Shown here piece by piece: positions 12,301 to 23,250 of a stretch of 64,000 nucleotides of DNA. Both the position numbers and the translations under genes were made by a program. The notes beneath the pieces are model-generated. The model did not search any database. It was not told the origin of the DNA and saw only the letters and a program-made list of their open reading frames with translations. This DNA is from Volvox africanus (lineage: Eukaryota > Chlorophyta > Chlorophyceae > Chlamydomonadales > Volvocaceae). The stretch's first letter is position 1; each line of letters begins with the position of its first letter. Location of the stretch: assembly GCA_030268105.1 (NCBI GenBank), contig BSDZ01000019.1, positions 722,001-786,000 of the forward strand. The letters run 5' to 3'.

Positions 12301-13187
12301 TTGAAGCACCACCACCCAGCCCGCCTCCCAGCCCTTCCCCACCGCAGCCCAGCCCTAATCCTCCACCTTCACCGAAGCCTTCCCCCCCTCCCTCTAAGCC
12401 CCCTCCTCCCGCCAAATCACCTCCAAGACCACCGCCACTGCCGCCCTCCCCCGCCCCGTCGCCGCTCCCACCCAGCCCGAAGCCACCAAGTCCTCCACCC
12501 CCAAGCCCACCAAGTCCTCCACCCCCAAGCCCACCAAGTCCTCCACCCCCACGCCCACCAAGTCCTCCACCCCCAAGCCCACCAAGCCCACCAACCCCAA
12601 GCCCACCAAGTCCTCCACCCCCAAGCCCACCAAGTCCTCCACCCCCAAGCCCACCAAGTCCTCCACCCCCAAGCCCACCAAGCCCACCACCCCCACGCCC
12701 ACCAAGTCCTCCACCCCCAAGCCCACCAAGTCCTCCATCTCCAAGCCCGCCATTCCCAAGCCCACCACCTCCCAGCCCATTGCCACCTAGCCCCCCACCG
12801 CCCAGCCCGGTGCCTCCGAGCGCCCCCTCCCCTCCTGCAGCGCCTTGGCCTCCAAGTCCACCATCGCCATCATCACCGCCACCACCTCCGCCACCTCCGC
12901 CGCCACCACCCAGCCCACCCCCGCCCAGCCCGCCACCTCCCAGCCCACCACCTCCCAGCCCACCACCTCCCAGCCCACCACCTCCCAGCCCCGCTCCTCC
13001 CAGCCCACCTCCTCCCAGTCCACGGCCCCCACACCCGCCACCTCCGAGCCCGCGACCACCGCGGCCGTCTTCACCCCCACCGCGTCCACCACCAAAGCCG
13101 CCATCGCCACGCAAGGTACGGAGGAGCTCAACAGGGCGCAGGCCTTATGATGTTTGACAGGAAGTCCTGCATAACTCGCTCTCTTGA
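9320..13187 (+). CDS. Secreted gametolysin/VMP-like metalloproteinase (peptidase M11 type) with QExxH site and hydroxyproline-type tail, gene 2
   Basis: Proposed exons are 9320-9368, 9576-9799, 10292-10868, 11037-11422, 12102-13115 and 13161-13187, with the same intron phases as the gene at 1146, giving about 758 aa. Exon 1 is a signal peptide (MRQRSVFVILFLTTIL). Exon 2 encodes a propeptide-like segment (GELVYVTLDG...) without the long Pro/Ser linker of gene 1. Residues 92-412 are the catalytic domain with QEAIHNYGLWH at Q277-H287 and DYSTAMG after it. Residues about 481-750 are SPPPPSPPSPPPP repeats, expected to be hydroxyproline-glycosylated. Exon 3 is nearly identical to gene 1 over long stretches, so the pair is a tandem duplication. 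A role in matrix remodelling is inferred from the Volvox VMP family. The 45-nt last intron is unusually short. Confidence 0.85.
10097..10124. repeat. ACGT microsatellite inside intron 2 of gene 2
   Basis: Alternating ACGT/GCGT units (cacgtacgtgcgtacgtacg) lie in the intron between 9800 and 10291. Confidence 0.7.
11529..11552. repeat. 24-bp perfect AT palindrome inside intron 4 of gene 2
   Basis: ATATATGATATA followed by its own reverse complement, in the 679-nt intron 11423-12101. Confidence 0.7.
12307..13110 (+). repeat. Low-complexity Pro-rich coding repeat, gene 2
   Basis: Repeats of about 21-bp units encoding PPSPPPPS in exon 5. Long Gly-rich frames on the other strand are composition shadows. 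Confidence 0.85.
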
Positions 13188-15868
13188 TGGCTCTCTGACT
13201 ATCGCTCCTGGCCTACAACTTTGTAGGAACACCCTTCTCATAGAGGGGCTGCTTTACTGGATATGGTGTATGCATCGATTCTTTACGATTTCAGGGTTCC
13301 AGTAGGGTAGGACAATATACAGGACTCGTGGGTCGCTTGCAAAGACGAAAAACCAACGTTGAATGACCTGCGTACGCGATGTCTGTCATGCGCGATGGCA
13401 ATATCATTTTCCTCTTCCTGCGCATCTCCACTATCAAGTCCCCTGATTATTTACCGCATCCCCCCTCCTTCCACACGCGCACAACACATACAGACCCGCA
13501 CAGTCCGTCGCCGCCATCTCGCAGCTTAATTCCGTAAACTACATGATGGTTTAGCAAGCCACGACATCTCGTCCTTACGGCGCGCTAGGACAAGTAAACT
13601 GCGTGCTTTTTTTCAATGTACAGCCGCACGACATTCGCTCAGTACGGTAATCGAGCAGCCGAGCTACAGGACTGTCGCTGCGGGAGATGACTGCTGGAAA
13701 TCCTGGAAGCCATCGTTGCTTTCGCATTCGCTTCGCAATACATGTGCATTTGGGTCCTGATTGGATCATCAGCTCGTTGTTGGACCTCTTCAAAATGCTT
13801 ACTTTCAGCCACCTCCTCCACCGCTCTCATCTTTCAATCTTAAATTGACTTCTTCGCGTCTAAAGAGAACGCGAGAGTCAGGGCATTATACTGGAGCTCT
13901 TGTCATGGCAAACTGGCACAGAGGCGTAGTCGAGATTTTGATATGGTAATACGATGGCTTCTCTTTGTTTGTACCGTTCAAATGGAAACGGTTAGACAGG
14001 TTGGCCCCGGGCCGAGGCCAAAGCTTCGAGACCAGGTACCAAAAAAGGGCACGTCCACGGTGTGCATGTTGCCATGTGTGTACCATTTCGAGCAAATTGC
14101 AGCGAACGTTTTTAAGGCACATCGATAGCAATCGAGGTTTGTTTTTAGGTATGATGGCGCGTTCTATATATCCAACACTGTGGAGGTCGTCGGAAAGTAA
14201 GAAGGCGACTTTGCATTCTTTGTATAGTTTGCATGGCCATAGTCGCTTGGCAAGTGCTTTTGCATGGAAAGGCAGGTCTGTAGATAGAAAACTGTCAAGA
14301 TACGCAATGAAGACACTGGTTCATTGTTGTGCGTTTCGGAATGAATGGGCTCCTGTGTGCTGCTTGGGTAGGGTCGGTGTCTAGAGGCATGGTACGGTCG
14401 AGAGAGCAGAATGATTTATTGGAATACTGTTGGAATGTGAGCAACAGTCATATACGAAAGAATGTCAGAGCAAGTAATACGGCCCACGAGGGGCCGGGCG
14501 CTTTGCTGACTTCAACAAATACCTCGTGGCAGCTCCCTTCACTCGTAGCAAGGATGAATCAGAGAGCTGTATCCGGAGTACCTAAGTATATAGTTACTGC
14601 GCGCAAGGATTGGGAAGGAGGAAAGCAAGGCTTGGCTCGCACTGATTAGTCGCGGTAGATGGATTGCGGATCATCTGGGTTGTGAATCATTACATCCACA
14701 ACCGTCAAATCGGCAAGTACGTATTTCATCAAGGGATTCTGCTGCTGCTGGCTCATCCCAATGCTGATGCTGATGCTGAAAGCTGATGCTGATCCAGTCG
14801 ATCGAGGGCGCATGCATGCATGCAATCGCATGCACACAAGCAACGCCCATTCGTGCGCATGCGTCCCTTTGTGTGCTATCCATTATCATCATATTACTGC
14901 CGCAACAAATTTGTGCGTGAAAAGGATTCCAATCGGGTGGTGAGATATAGCGCTGCAGAGCCAGCTAGTTAGCTGCTTATTGGTGCACGGAAGTTAGTCC
15001 ATCCAAGTTGTTTACACTTACAAAAGTGTATGTATAAAAGTGTTTACATACACGCCTTAACTTCATCCCAAGCAAATTGGCATGTGCTACGGAGGCAGGT
15101 CATATAAACGCATACAACGCCGCCAGGCATGCGCACAACAAAACGAGGTGGCCAGCTTTTTCACTTCTTTAATTCATCAAGTATACAAATGGTGGCCAAT
15201 CATTTGTCGTCTTGGCGTGTGGTAAGTAGTAAATTCTAAGTTGGCAGGTGTTGCATAAACAGTTACTATCATATATCCTGCATGACAGCATGAGTGTTTT
15301 GTGGGTTGATGAGGACAGCCGTACATAGGCAGGTATTTCTCAGCTGTCACCTGTCATAAGGATGTGGCTTTTAAGTGGATGCGCGTGTGCCGCGTTCCGG
15401 AATGGAGTGATGATCACCTGCTATACACACCCTATGGAATAATAGATCTTCAAACTCATCAAGGCTATACATCTATTGTTATCGCTTGTGCGACCAGATG
15501 GAGGCCGTTTAACAGATATGATATTGTCGCTGTGAATCGACGGACACTGTAGGCGGAAGGACTCATGGCTATTGGCGGGCTTGGCAAAGAGCATGTCAGA
15601 GCATGTCAGCTTGCGGGTTGAGTGCATGAGCGCATGCACGCCTTTATCAGGGTGTGGAAACTATTGGGAATTTATGAGGTAGTAAAGGCGGGAGGTGCAA
15701 TATTCATCTCCATCTTTCCTGTACGGCAAGTACGGCTTAATTCCAGTCTTTAGATATTTGAAAATTAGGCATTGCTTGATACATGCTGCGTGTGTGTATC
15801 CGCTTGCTCCTGGCATCCAGGTGGGATTTACTGTTGTATCTCTGTGTTAACACCCACCAAACTGTTTA

Positions 15869-15938
15869 GGCCCGATCGGAAGATGTCTAGTTTTCTGATC
15901 ATCCTGGATATTTGCCTTAGATAACCCAGGATACTACA
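15869..15938 (+). repeat. 70-nt dispersed motif, copy 1
   Basis: Begins GGCCCGATCGGAAGATG and ends GATA-NN-CCAGGATACTACA with a 34-nt middle. The same ends with exactly the same spacing occur at 38396-38465, whereas the middles agree at only about half of the positions. Origin unknown. Confidence 0.6.
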
Positions 15939-16148
15939 CTTACTCTGCGGCTTTTGTGCATGATCTCCCATTTCAACCATACCCTACTAACTTATAAGGG
16001 GTATTACAGCCTCTAACTTCTTTATCAGCTATGGATGGATGTTGTTAACGTGGCATATCATGGGGTTAGGGGCAGGTTAGGGACTGTTATGCGCCAGTTT
16101 GGCAAAAATGACAGACCCCTACCTGGAACCCAGGCTGTTAATATTTTT

Positions 16149-16173
16149 CGGCTGCTAGAGTTTTTAGCAGCCG
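16149..16173. repeat. 9-bp hairpin
   Basis: CGGCTGCTA (16149-16157), a 7-nt loop, then TAGCAGCCG (16165-16173). Confidence 0.75.
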
Positions 16174-16539
16174 TAAGGACATGTCATTTATGAGTGCATG
16201 ATGACAACAGAGGTTGTTGAAGGTTGTTGAGGAATGTCAGACTCAGTGTGTGGTAGCTGTTAACATAAGTGACATAAGTAACAAATGTGATATAAGTGAC
16301 ATAAGTTGGCTGGTAAGAGGTGCCAAGAGGGATGGTTGAAAGCAGTTATGAAAACACAGTTATATGTTGTTATTGTCTGTTCCTAAACCCATACAAAGCA
16401 CTACTGCCTCACACTACTTGCTTCATTCCCTGTTCCAGACACACCACTCAGAAGTGAATTAAAGCCAGCTTGACATCACATTGGATCATTTAGTCCTTCC
16501 GTATCTCTTTGGTGCACCTGTGGGCAGATGGGGGCTCCT

Positions 16540-17042
16540 TCCTTGACCAGCAGGGAGGGAGGCAGGGACGGAGGGAGGGCAGCAGTGAGGCAGGGAGGGC
16601 ACCAGGACGGGAGGAGGTAGGGCAGGGAGGGAGGAAGGGAGGGGGCGGGGACAGGAGGGAGGGAGGGAGGGTGTAGTAGTTAAGGGCCGCAAAGGCCTCT
16701 CGAGATGCTGACAGGGTACTTCTGCACCTTGATATTGTGCTGGTGCGTGAGCCATCCATGTACGATTACTACAGAAGGCAGGGAGAAGGGAGGGAGGGCA
16801 GGGAGAAGGGAGGGAGGGGGCCCAGCAGGGACGGAGGGAGGGGGGAAGCAGGGAGGAAGGGATGGAACGAAAGTTAAGGGGGGAGCAGGGATTGAGGTAG
16901 GGGGACAAGCTAGCAGGGAGGGAGGTTAAGGGGAAAGCAGGGAGGGGAGGCAGGGACGGAGGGGAGGGAGGGGGACAGATAGAGAGGAAGGGAAGCAAGG
17001 AAGGCAGGGGTGCCAGGCAGAGCAGGGCAGGGCAGGGCACGG
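16540..17042. repeat. G-rich polypurine tract (GGGAGGG repeats)
   Basis: About 0.5 kb of GGGAGGGAGG/GGCAGGGAG units on the + strand, split by a non-repetitive 90-bp stretch at about 16676-16772. The runs of GGG satisfy simple G-quadruplex patterns many times. The Pro/Ser-rich open frames on the minus strand are treated as composition artefacts. Confidence 0.8.
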
Positions 17043-17119
17043 CACTACCTCACAAGCATGTTCCAATAATAGGACAAGGGACCAGCAGAGGTATACTTAA
17101 ATATTATAGGGGCTAACAT

Positions 17120-17362
17120 TGTTGTATCACGGTTCATTTACCGTCCATGCGGAGGTAGACACGAGCCTACCAAACGATGAGCGAACATGATGTATGAAAG
17201 CTAGCACAGGATATATTCCCATGTATTTAGCTAGTTTGGCACTCCGCACTGCGACTTGTTACATCGCGCCATCAGCTGCGTACGTTTGACATGTGGTCAA
17301 CATAGGCGCACGACATTATCATAGCACGATTCATCAAGTAATGATATTTGTTATATTATTAC
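17120..17362 (+). repeat. Gypsy family 3 5' LTR, left part (split by copia insertion)
   Basis: Starts TGTTGTATCACGG and is interrupted at 17362 by the copia LTR. It continues at 30246-30824 after the copia element. The two parts sum to about 820 bp, the same size as the other gypsy LTRs here, and the sequence across the break (ATCAAGTAATGATATTTG...) aligns with the intact gypsy-2 LTR at 35812. Confidence 0.75.
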
Positions 17363-17548
17363 TGTTAGAATGCGACACGCAGTTGGACAAGGAAGCAACT
17401 CCGTAGTTTGTTACATAAGTGCTAAAGTCTTAGCATATCGCACTGACTCCACATAATAGGGACAATAGACATTCGTACCAATGCCGTACTCGCATTTGTC
17501 CTGTCTATCGCGCATGGTCTCCACTATTGTTCCGACCGATGTTCAACA
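17363..17548 (-). repeat. Copia 3' LTR
   Basis: 186 bp, differing from the copy at 30060 at a few positions. Just inside it, read on the minus strand, is a purine-rich GAGGGGGTG that should be the polypurine tract. Confidence 0.9.
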
Positions 17549-17587
17549 CACCCCCTCGGACGGAACACCATTATCGTCCGCCTTCAC

Positions 17588-18382
17588 TCAGTGCACACCC
17601 ATCGTGGTTCTGAACTCGGCGAATTTCTTGTCAGCTAGTGGCTTCCTCATCACGTCTGCCACCATGCTCTCTGTAGGACAGTAATCAAACTTGACCTCGC
17701 CTCGCTCAGTTCGCTCCCTGACAAAGTGGTGAGCCACATCAATATGCCTTGACCGTTCCGAAGAAACCGGATTCTTGATCAGGCTCAGTGCACCCTGGTT
17801 GTCATCCCAGATGCGCACACACTCCTGCTCCATTCCCAAATCATACAGGAGCTTGCGAATCCACAGCGCCTCACGTGTGGTGAACGCCGCGGCCATGTAT
17901 TCCGCCTCCACGGACGACGTTGCAACAGTTGGCTGCAATCGGCTCTTCCAGCTGATTGCTGTACCATTCATTAGGAAGACGAAACCCGTGGTGGACCGAC
18001 GCCTATCACGGTCCTTGGCCCAATCTGCGTCAGAATAGCCATCAACAACTAAACTGCCACGCTTGTAGTGCAGCCCAAACTTCATCGTGCCTTTTACGTA
18101 TCTCAGAACACCCTTAGCTGCTTCCAAGTGAGTCTGGGTAGGTGCCGACATGAACCTTGCCAGAATGTAGACAGCCTGGGTAATGTCGGGACGCGTGCAG
18201 GTCGCCAAATACATCAGGCTACCAATTAACGCGTCGCATCCTCAAGCACCGGCTCATCCTCTTTTGCCGCTCTAAGATCAACCGTAGGGCTCAGGGGAAT
18301 TGACTGTTCCTTGGCCTCAGCCATCCGGAACCGCTGCAACAACTCCGCAGCATAACGCCGCTGCATAAGCTTCAGCTCACCC
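17588..18382 (-). pseudogene. Copia RT C-terminus and RNase H
   Basis: The minus-strand frame reads ELKLMQRRYAAELLQRF, then, after a frameshift near 18230, the copia RNase H region: MYLATCTRPDI, a YSDADWAKDRDRRRSTTG motif, SSVEAEYMAA and the usual NPVSSERSRHIDVAHHF block, ending at 17588. It continues the RT frame broken at 23251 by the CACTA insertion. When the CACTA element and one copy of its 3-bp duplication are removed the two parts join in frame (...NKAG then GELKLMQRR). Confidence 0.85.
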
Positions 18383-18385
18383 CCT

Positions 18386-18790
18386 CACTATAACAACAGA
18401 TTCGTGCGTTAGGCTCGCGTTAGGCTGCGTTAGGGCGCGTATGTGTGCGTTTTGTGCGTTAGCGGTTGCGTTAGCCTAACACGAGCCTAACGCAAAGAAA
18501 TAGAAAACTGGACAGAACGTCTGTTATAGTGCGTCGTTTTCAAGTTTGTTTAAATGAAAACAATATTTATAATGAGTATAAAAGTTCCCTGCAATTTTTA
18601 TTACGTTTCGTGGTGCTCGAAAATCGGGGGCTTGCGTATGTTCTAACGCGAGCCTAACGCAAACCTAACGCACGCGATCGCAAACCTAACGCACGCGTTA
18701 ACTTTACGCAAACAGCTTGCGTATATCTTGCGTACAGTGCGTTACCATACGCACGTAACGCACTGTAACGCAGTTTACGCAAAGTTTATG
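18386..18790. repeat. CACTA left subterminal repeat array
   Basis: Many GCGTTAGG and TAACGCA units in both orientations directly inside the left terminal repeat. In plant CACTA elements such arrays bind the TnpA-type protein; the same role here is an inference. Confidence 0.8.
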
Positions 18791-19453
18791 TAGATAGCGC
18801 ATAATAATGTTCGGAGCACGGGTTCGCCGGATTTATTTAGTTTGCTTACTTGCTCTTATTGTGCAGTAGCATTGGAGACTTTGTGCATAAAATATCTTCA
18901 AAGCTAATTTCAAATTAGGATAGCACTATGAATGCTAGTCGTTGTACAAGAGATTGCTCTGGTGAACGCTTGTTAACATCGCTAAATCGCTACCATTATA
19001 TGGATTTAGAACCTGTACATGTGGCTTACTTTGTAACATAAAACTTTTAAGTGCCACACATGTCTCTTCATGGCTACCTTTCTAGTTATGGAAGGCTTTC
19101 TAATTATTGAGCAGCAAGCTGCCGGAGTTAGCAAGCGTGGGTAAGGATCGCGGAAAGTTGGCAACAGCAAACCTTACACAGTAGCCAGGCAACAATATTG
19201 CCAGATGGAGACCCAAACAAAGTCACCAAGAGCCACAGTTACACATCGAGCAGGCCCCCAAAATTATATAGCCTTTTCCGGCAAGCACCATAGCAGCTTT
19301 GCGTAGGTGTGAAAATTGACCATGAAAATTGACCATGTGTGAGACGTACTCTATGACCCCAATGCTTCCCAAATCCAGACATATTGCAAGGCAGATTAGT
19401 TCAATCGCTGCACGGGAATGAATACTTCAACGGATTCACGCCACAATTTTCAG

Positions 19454-22202
19454 CACGGTTATTATTTTGTCATCGCATAAAAAACGTAATGCACATTTTA
19501 AGGGGAAGGCTTGGAACCAGGCTGAGAAGAAACTAACTATCCATATATCCCTAAAACAGCCATCTGTTCAATTGGTATCCCCTGAAGTAAGCAGAATCAG
19601 TATACGAAAGGATCATGATCGTGGTGAGCCATCAAAGCGGAACAGGTCATATGAGCAGGCCGCCATCAACAAAGCCGTCCGCGACAACGTGCTGTACAAC
19701 CTCGACAGCAGCCTGAAGAATCCACGGGTCCTCATTGCGAAGGATATTCAACGTGTGCCGCATCTGCAGCCCGTTTGGGATAAGTGCTTTGCTGCTGGCT
19801 TTGCACAAGTGGCTGACTTACAGCCAAGAGTTACGGTCGACTGCTTCAAGAAGAAATGGCAAAAATACGTACATGTTTATTTTCCTACTGTTATGCTTCT
19901 AGTGATTATCTTGTTTGTGGTCATCATACATGCTATCCATATCATTAGCTTACTTTCAGTGGGGACAGACAACAATGGAATGAAGCATGCACAGTATAAA
20001 AAGTAAGCACTTTTATTCGGTGCATCCCATGTACTTTGTAGATACGCAACGGATTACAATGCCCAACATGCAAGGTACGAAAAGGTGAAGGCCACCCAAA
20101 AGGAGGAACTTGCCTGCAAGCCAGGTTTGTGAGCTCGTACTGCTACTTATCATCCATATACTTTTTTACAACATATTTTGATCAGGTTGTTTGATAAAAA
20201 AATCCTTTTTATGTATTTTGAAAAATGGAATATGGGGTAAACGCGGGCCAAAGATTTGTTTTACGACAAAGGACATGCCATGCCGCTTACGCTATGTAAG
20301 GGATTACGAAAACTTTCGACAACGATGTGTATCATGGCATCTGGCGTTGATGTTCGTCTTCATATTATTTATATGTAGATGAGTTTGAGAAGAAGCCATG
20401 GAAGAAGCTGTGGAAGAAGGAGTCTTGGGCAGCCTGGAGGAGCTTCAAGTACACTCAGCCAGATAACCCAGATGCGGGTCCCAGTGAGCGCCGCATTGTG
20501 ATGGAGGATTTGAATGTGACAGATCGGCAGCAGGAGCTTATTAATGCACTTGCGCAGCGGAAGCAGATTGAAAGCAGTAAGACATCCTTTGCCGTACCAG
20601 CCACTCCAGTGCCGGTTGGAGCTGGTGGAACAGCTCAGCATACACCAGGCCTTGGTGCACTGGAGTTGCCAAAAGGCACTACGGTAAGATGCGATTATGC
20701 ATGTGTTCACTTTAATTATTGCTGCTGCTTCGCCACCATAATAGTACGTACTTCTTAGTATGTTTGCAGAAAGTACATCACAGTTCATGCATAACCTTTG
20801 TTTTTTATTTTAGCTAGTACAACAATAACAATGTTTTCATGCCTTTATTTCCTTGTTTACAAAATGCTTAATTGCTACCAAACCGCAGAAAAGCGGCCGA
20901 AATGACGAGCCGCCAGGAACTCAGGATGGGCGCACTAGCAAATGCCAAAAGTAGCCCGCACATGGTGAAGATGCATTGATGATGGTGCTGGCTACCAATG
21001 CAGCTTGCATACATCAGAAGGAGGAGATCCAGGCCGCTAGACGCCGACAGGTTAGTCCAAATAATAGTGGTAAAGAGAGTGGTTGATGGGGTGTGCAAAT
21101 TTCCAGGCGCGCTTAGCAAGGTTATTGCAGGATGGGTGATGTACATTATGGATTGCATGTACAGGGATGTACAGGTCATTAATGTCCTTTAACCTGTTTT
21201 CTCCTTTTTGTCTTTTATGTAATTGTTCCTATTTTCCTCAAACATACTTCCTTTTCATGTAGGCAAAGAGTCCACAGCCCTCTAAGGCAAGGAACTCCAG
21301 CAGGAATGCTACGAACTCAAGCAAGGCGGCAGCGAAAAAGGTACAGCCCATTAATGAATATTCATCCTGTCTTGCCATTTTAGTGAGTTGTAATTTTATG
21401 TTTCGTTCTATTCTTTTAATTTGCTGCGTGCTTTGTGGTTTGATGTGGTATACGTCGATTTGTTTTTCTCTTTTTAAAAAGAAAATATAAGCTTATCATT
21501 TCTAAAATCATATATGTATGTTAACGGTGGCCCTTGAAGGTAACAAACGACGGCAATGTGCGGCCATCCACGAAAGTGAGACGGACAAGCACGGGCATCA
21601 AAAGAAAGGTACAATATATTGAGGCCCGACATTAATTACTTTTTAATTATATTTGCTATCACTACCTAGTCCCTTCACGTATTTTGGACCAGCAGGTGCC
21701 GGTGGAAGACAAGTCTACGGACGGTGACGACAATAATGACAGTTACGACCACCGGCGAAAGAAGGTAAATTTCCTGAGTTCAGCTTGTTGTCTTAATTTC
21801 CTGCTTGTATGAATGTAATATTCTAATATGTGTTGTTTCAACTGATAAAGGTCAAGAGTGCTTCGGAAGATGTGCGATGTACACGGGCACGACGTCAACG
21901 TGGGGGCTCAGGGAGTAAGAAGAAACAGGTAACAAAGTGTCCACATACATAGTACCTAGAAGCACTGCCCATTCTAGACATGATTAAAAATATCGTAACC
22001 AAAAATGATTGCTGGGTCGTGTCGGCTTAATATACCTTTATATATATGCATGTAAATAAGTATAATTTTCCTTTTCTGAACTTTTCAGGAGTTGTTTGAG
22101 GAGGAGGTGAGCAAGGACGAGAGGAGTGAGGACGAGCAGGATGATGCCACCAGTGCACGAGAGGACGACGACAACGACGATAGTGAAATAGAAGACTATT
22201 AG
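19454..22202 (+). CDS. CACTA-encoded multi-exon protein of unknown family (possible DNA-binding accessory factor)
   Basis: A chain of short exons with good GT/AG sites. The first visible exon starts after a TTTTCAG at 19453, with no initiator exon found, and encodes a basic region ending FKKKWQKY near 19868. Further exons encode EFEKKPWKKLWKKESWAAW and DLNVTDRQQELINALAQRKQ (20380-20685), then a run of phase-0 exons that nearly all end in Lys/Arg (KKK, KRK, RRKK, KKKQ), and an acidic last exon (ELFEEE...EIEDY) ending in TAG at 22200. An in-frame TAG at 20952-20954 lies in one exon, and the junction near 19868/20040 does not join cleanly, so this copy may be damaged. It resembles no transposase catalytic domain I know; by position and charge it could bind the subterminal repeats. 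Confidence 0.5.
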
Positions 22203-22689
22203 ATAGAACTAACATCTATCATGTTTGTTTCTAAGCTTATGTTAGAGCGGGCTGCTAAATGTGCGGTGGCAGATGAAGTTAGGATGTATGTACCTAATGA
22301 TGATTGAAATGATTGGTGCATGGTACAAATGATTATTTAACTCATAAACAAAATTTGATTGGCAGGATTGGATGTGTAGAAATTTGATTGTTTCGTTGAA
22401 TTAATGGGTAGTCACTCACCAATGGCTGCTTACCTGGATGCTTTCCGAATAATGAGCTGTAAATTATTTCCTGGAATATTTTCATCTATCAATACTGAAA
22501 TCCTATTGATATTCTTCATAACAGCTACGTACATTACGACAGGATAGTATCCGTACACAAAAAATAATTCTGCAGCGGGTTGGCAAAACAGCAAACAATA
22601 ACAGGAACGATAACTGAAACAGTAAAGAAATAACCAGAACGACCAAAAGTAGTTACAGTGAGCAAGAATGCGAGGCTGCCTCGTACGCA

Positions 22690-23247
22690 AAGCGAAAGTG
22701 GCGCGAATGTTGCTATCGCACGCGTAAGACCTTGCGAAAGCGTGCGAATATGTTAGTTACTTTTACGCAACCCACAACTGCTAGCTGTGTACACATTATT
22801 CGCAGCATACGCAAGCATGCGTTAATGCGTGTTAATGCGCGTTAGGCGTGCGTATATTGTGCGTTAGAGAACTTTAAGTGCGTTAACTTCCATGCACGCT
22901 ATGTATTTTTGCTTGCGTATGGGTCTCTAACGCTTGCGTTGCGTTAGGCCTAACGCACACCTTAGAATCTATGTGGGTGCGTTTGACATTGCGTAAGTTC
23001 GTGTTAGGTTGCGTTAGCTAACGCAAAGTAAACGCAAACATTTTCGTTCCCAAAAAAGTTTATTTGCGATTGCGTTAGGTGCGTTAGGATTGCGTTAGCG
23101 ATACACAAGCAATAACGCAATGCGTTTGATTTGCGTTAGGCTTTGCGTTAGCTCGCGTTAGTTTGCGTTAAGCTTGCGTTAGGCTTGCGTTAGGGGTCCC
23201 TAACGCGAGCCTAACGCGAGCTAACGCACGAATTCCTTGTTATAGTG
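22690..23247. repeat. CACTA right subterminal repeat array and terminal repeat
   Basis: Dense GCGTTAGG-type units, mostly as GCGTTA on the + strand and inverted near the tip, ending TTGTTATAGTG at 23247. Confidence 0.85.
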
Positions 23248-23250
23248 CCT

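Larger units (their letters stand above)
13188..17119. other. Intergenic region before the transposon cluster
   Basis: No gene was recognised. It contains CTG/GCTGAT microsatellites near 14740-14790, a 70-nt motif shared with 38396-38465, a hairpin at 16149-16173, short GACATAAGT repeats at 16260-16310 and the G-rich tract 16540-17042. Confidence 0.5.
18386..23247. mobile_element. CACTA (EnSpm-type) DNA transposon, 4,862 bp
   Basis: The ends are CACTATAACAA...TTGTTATAGTG. After 3 different bases the terminal inverted repeat continues ATTCGTGCGTTAG on both sides. It is flanked by a perfect 3-bp target duplication CCT (18383-18385 and 23248-23250). CACTA termini plus a 3-bp duplication are diagnostic of the EnSpm/CACTA superfamily. 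Both subterminal regions are packed with GCGTTAGG/CCTAACGC units. It sits inside the copia RT gene, whose frame is exactly restored on removal. One multi-exon gene is visible; no DDE transposase was recognised, so it may be non-autonomous. Confidence 0.92.

Noticed and set aside
12194..13114. Long Gly-rich open frames on the minus strand over both Pro-rich exons (also 4005-4592)
   Set aside because: They are complements of SPPPP-coding repeats, have no start or splice context, and the + strand frame is supported by exon structure in two paralogues.
13575..14650. Several open frames of 60-140 codons in the intergenic region
   Set aside because: They overlap on both strands, lack signal peptides, splice-supported extensions or recognisable motifs.
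15869..15890. GATCGGAAGA in the 70-nt motif resembles the start of a sequencing adapter
   Set aside because: The match ends after 10 bases, the following bases differ, and the motif has a second conserved end at fixed distance in both copies.
16486..17040. 184-codon minus-strand frame rich in Pro, Leu and Ser
   Set aside because: It translates the G-rich repeat tract; composition alone explains the lack of stops.
18386..18790. Repeated GCGTTAGG units considered as a telomere-like or CRISPR-like array
   Set aside because: Units are short, irregular, in both orientations, have no spacers, and sit exactly inside CACTA termini at both ends.
20040..20130. Alternative frame with Cys/His residues (CPTCKVRKGEGHPKGGTC) as a zinc finger in the CACTA gene
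   Set aside because: This frame does not join to the next exon without a stop, whereas the other frame (ATDYNAQHARYEKVK) continues into DEFEKKPW.
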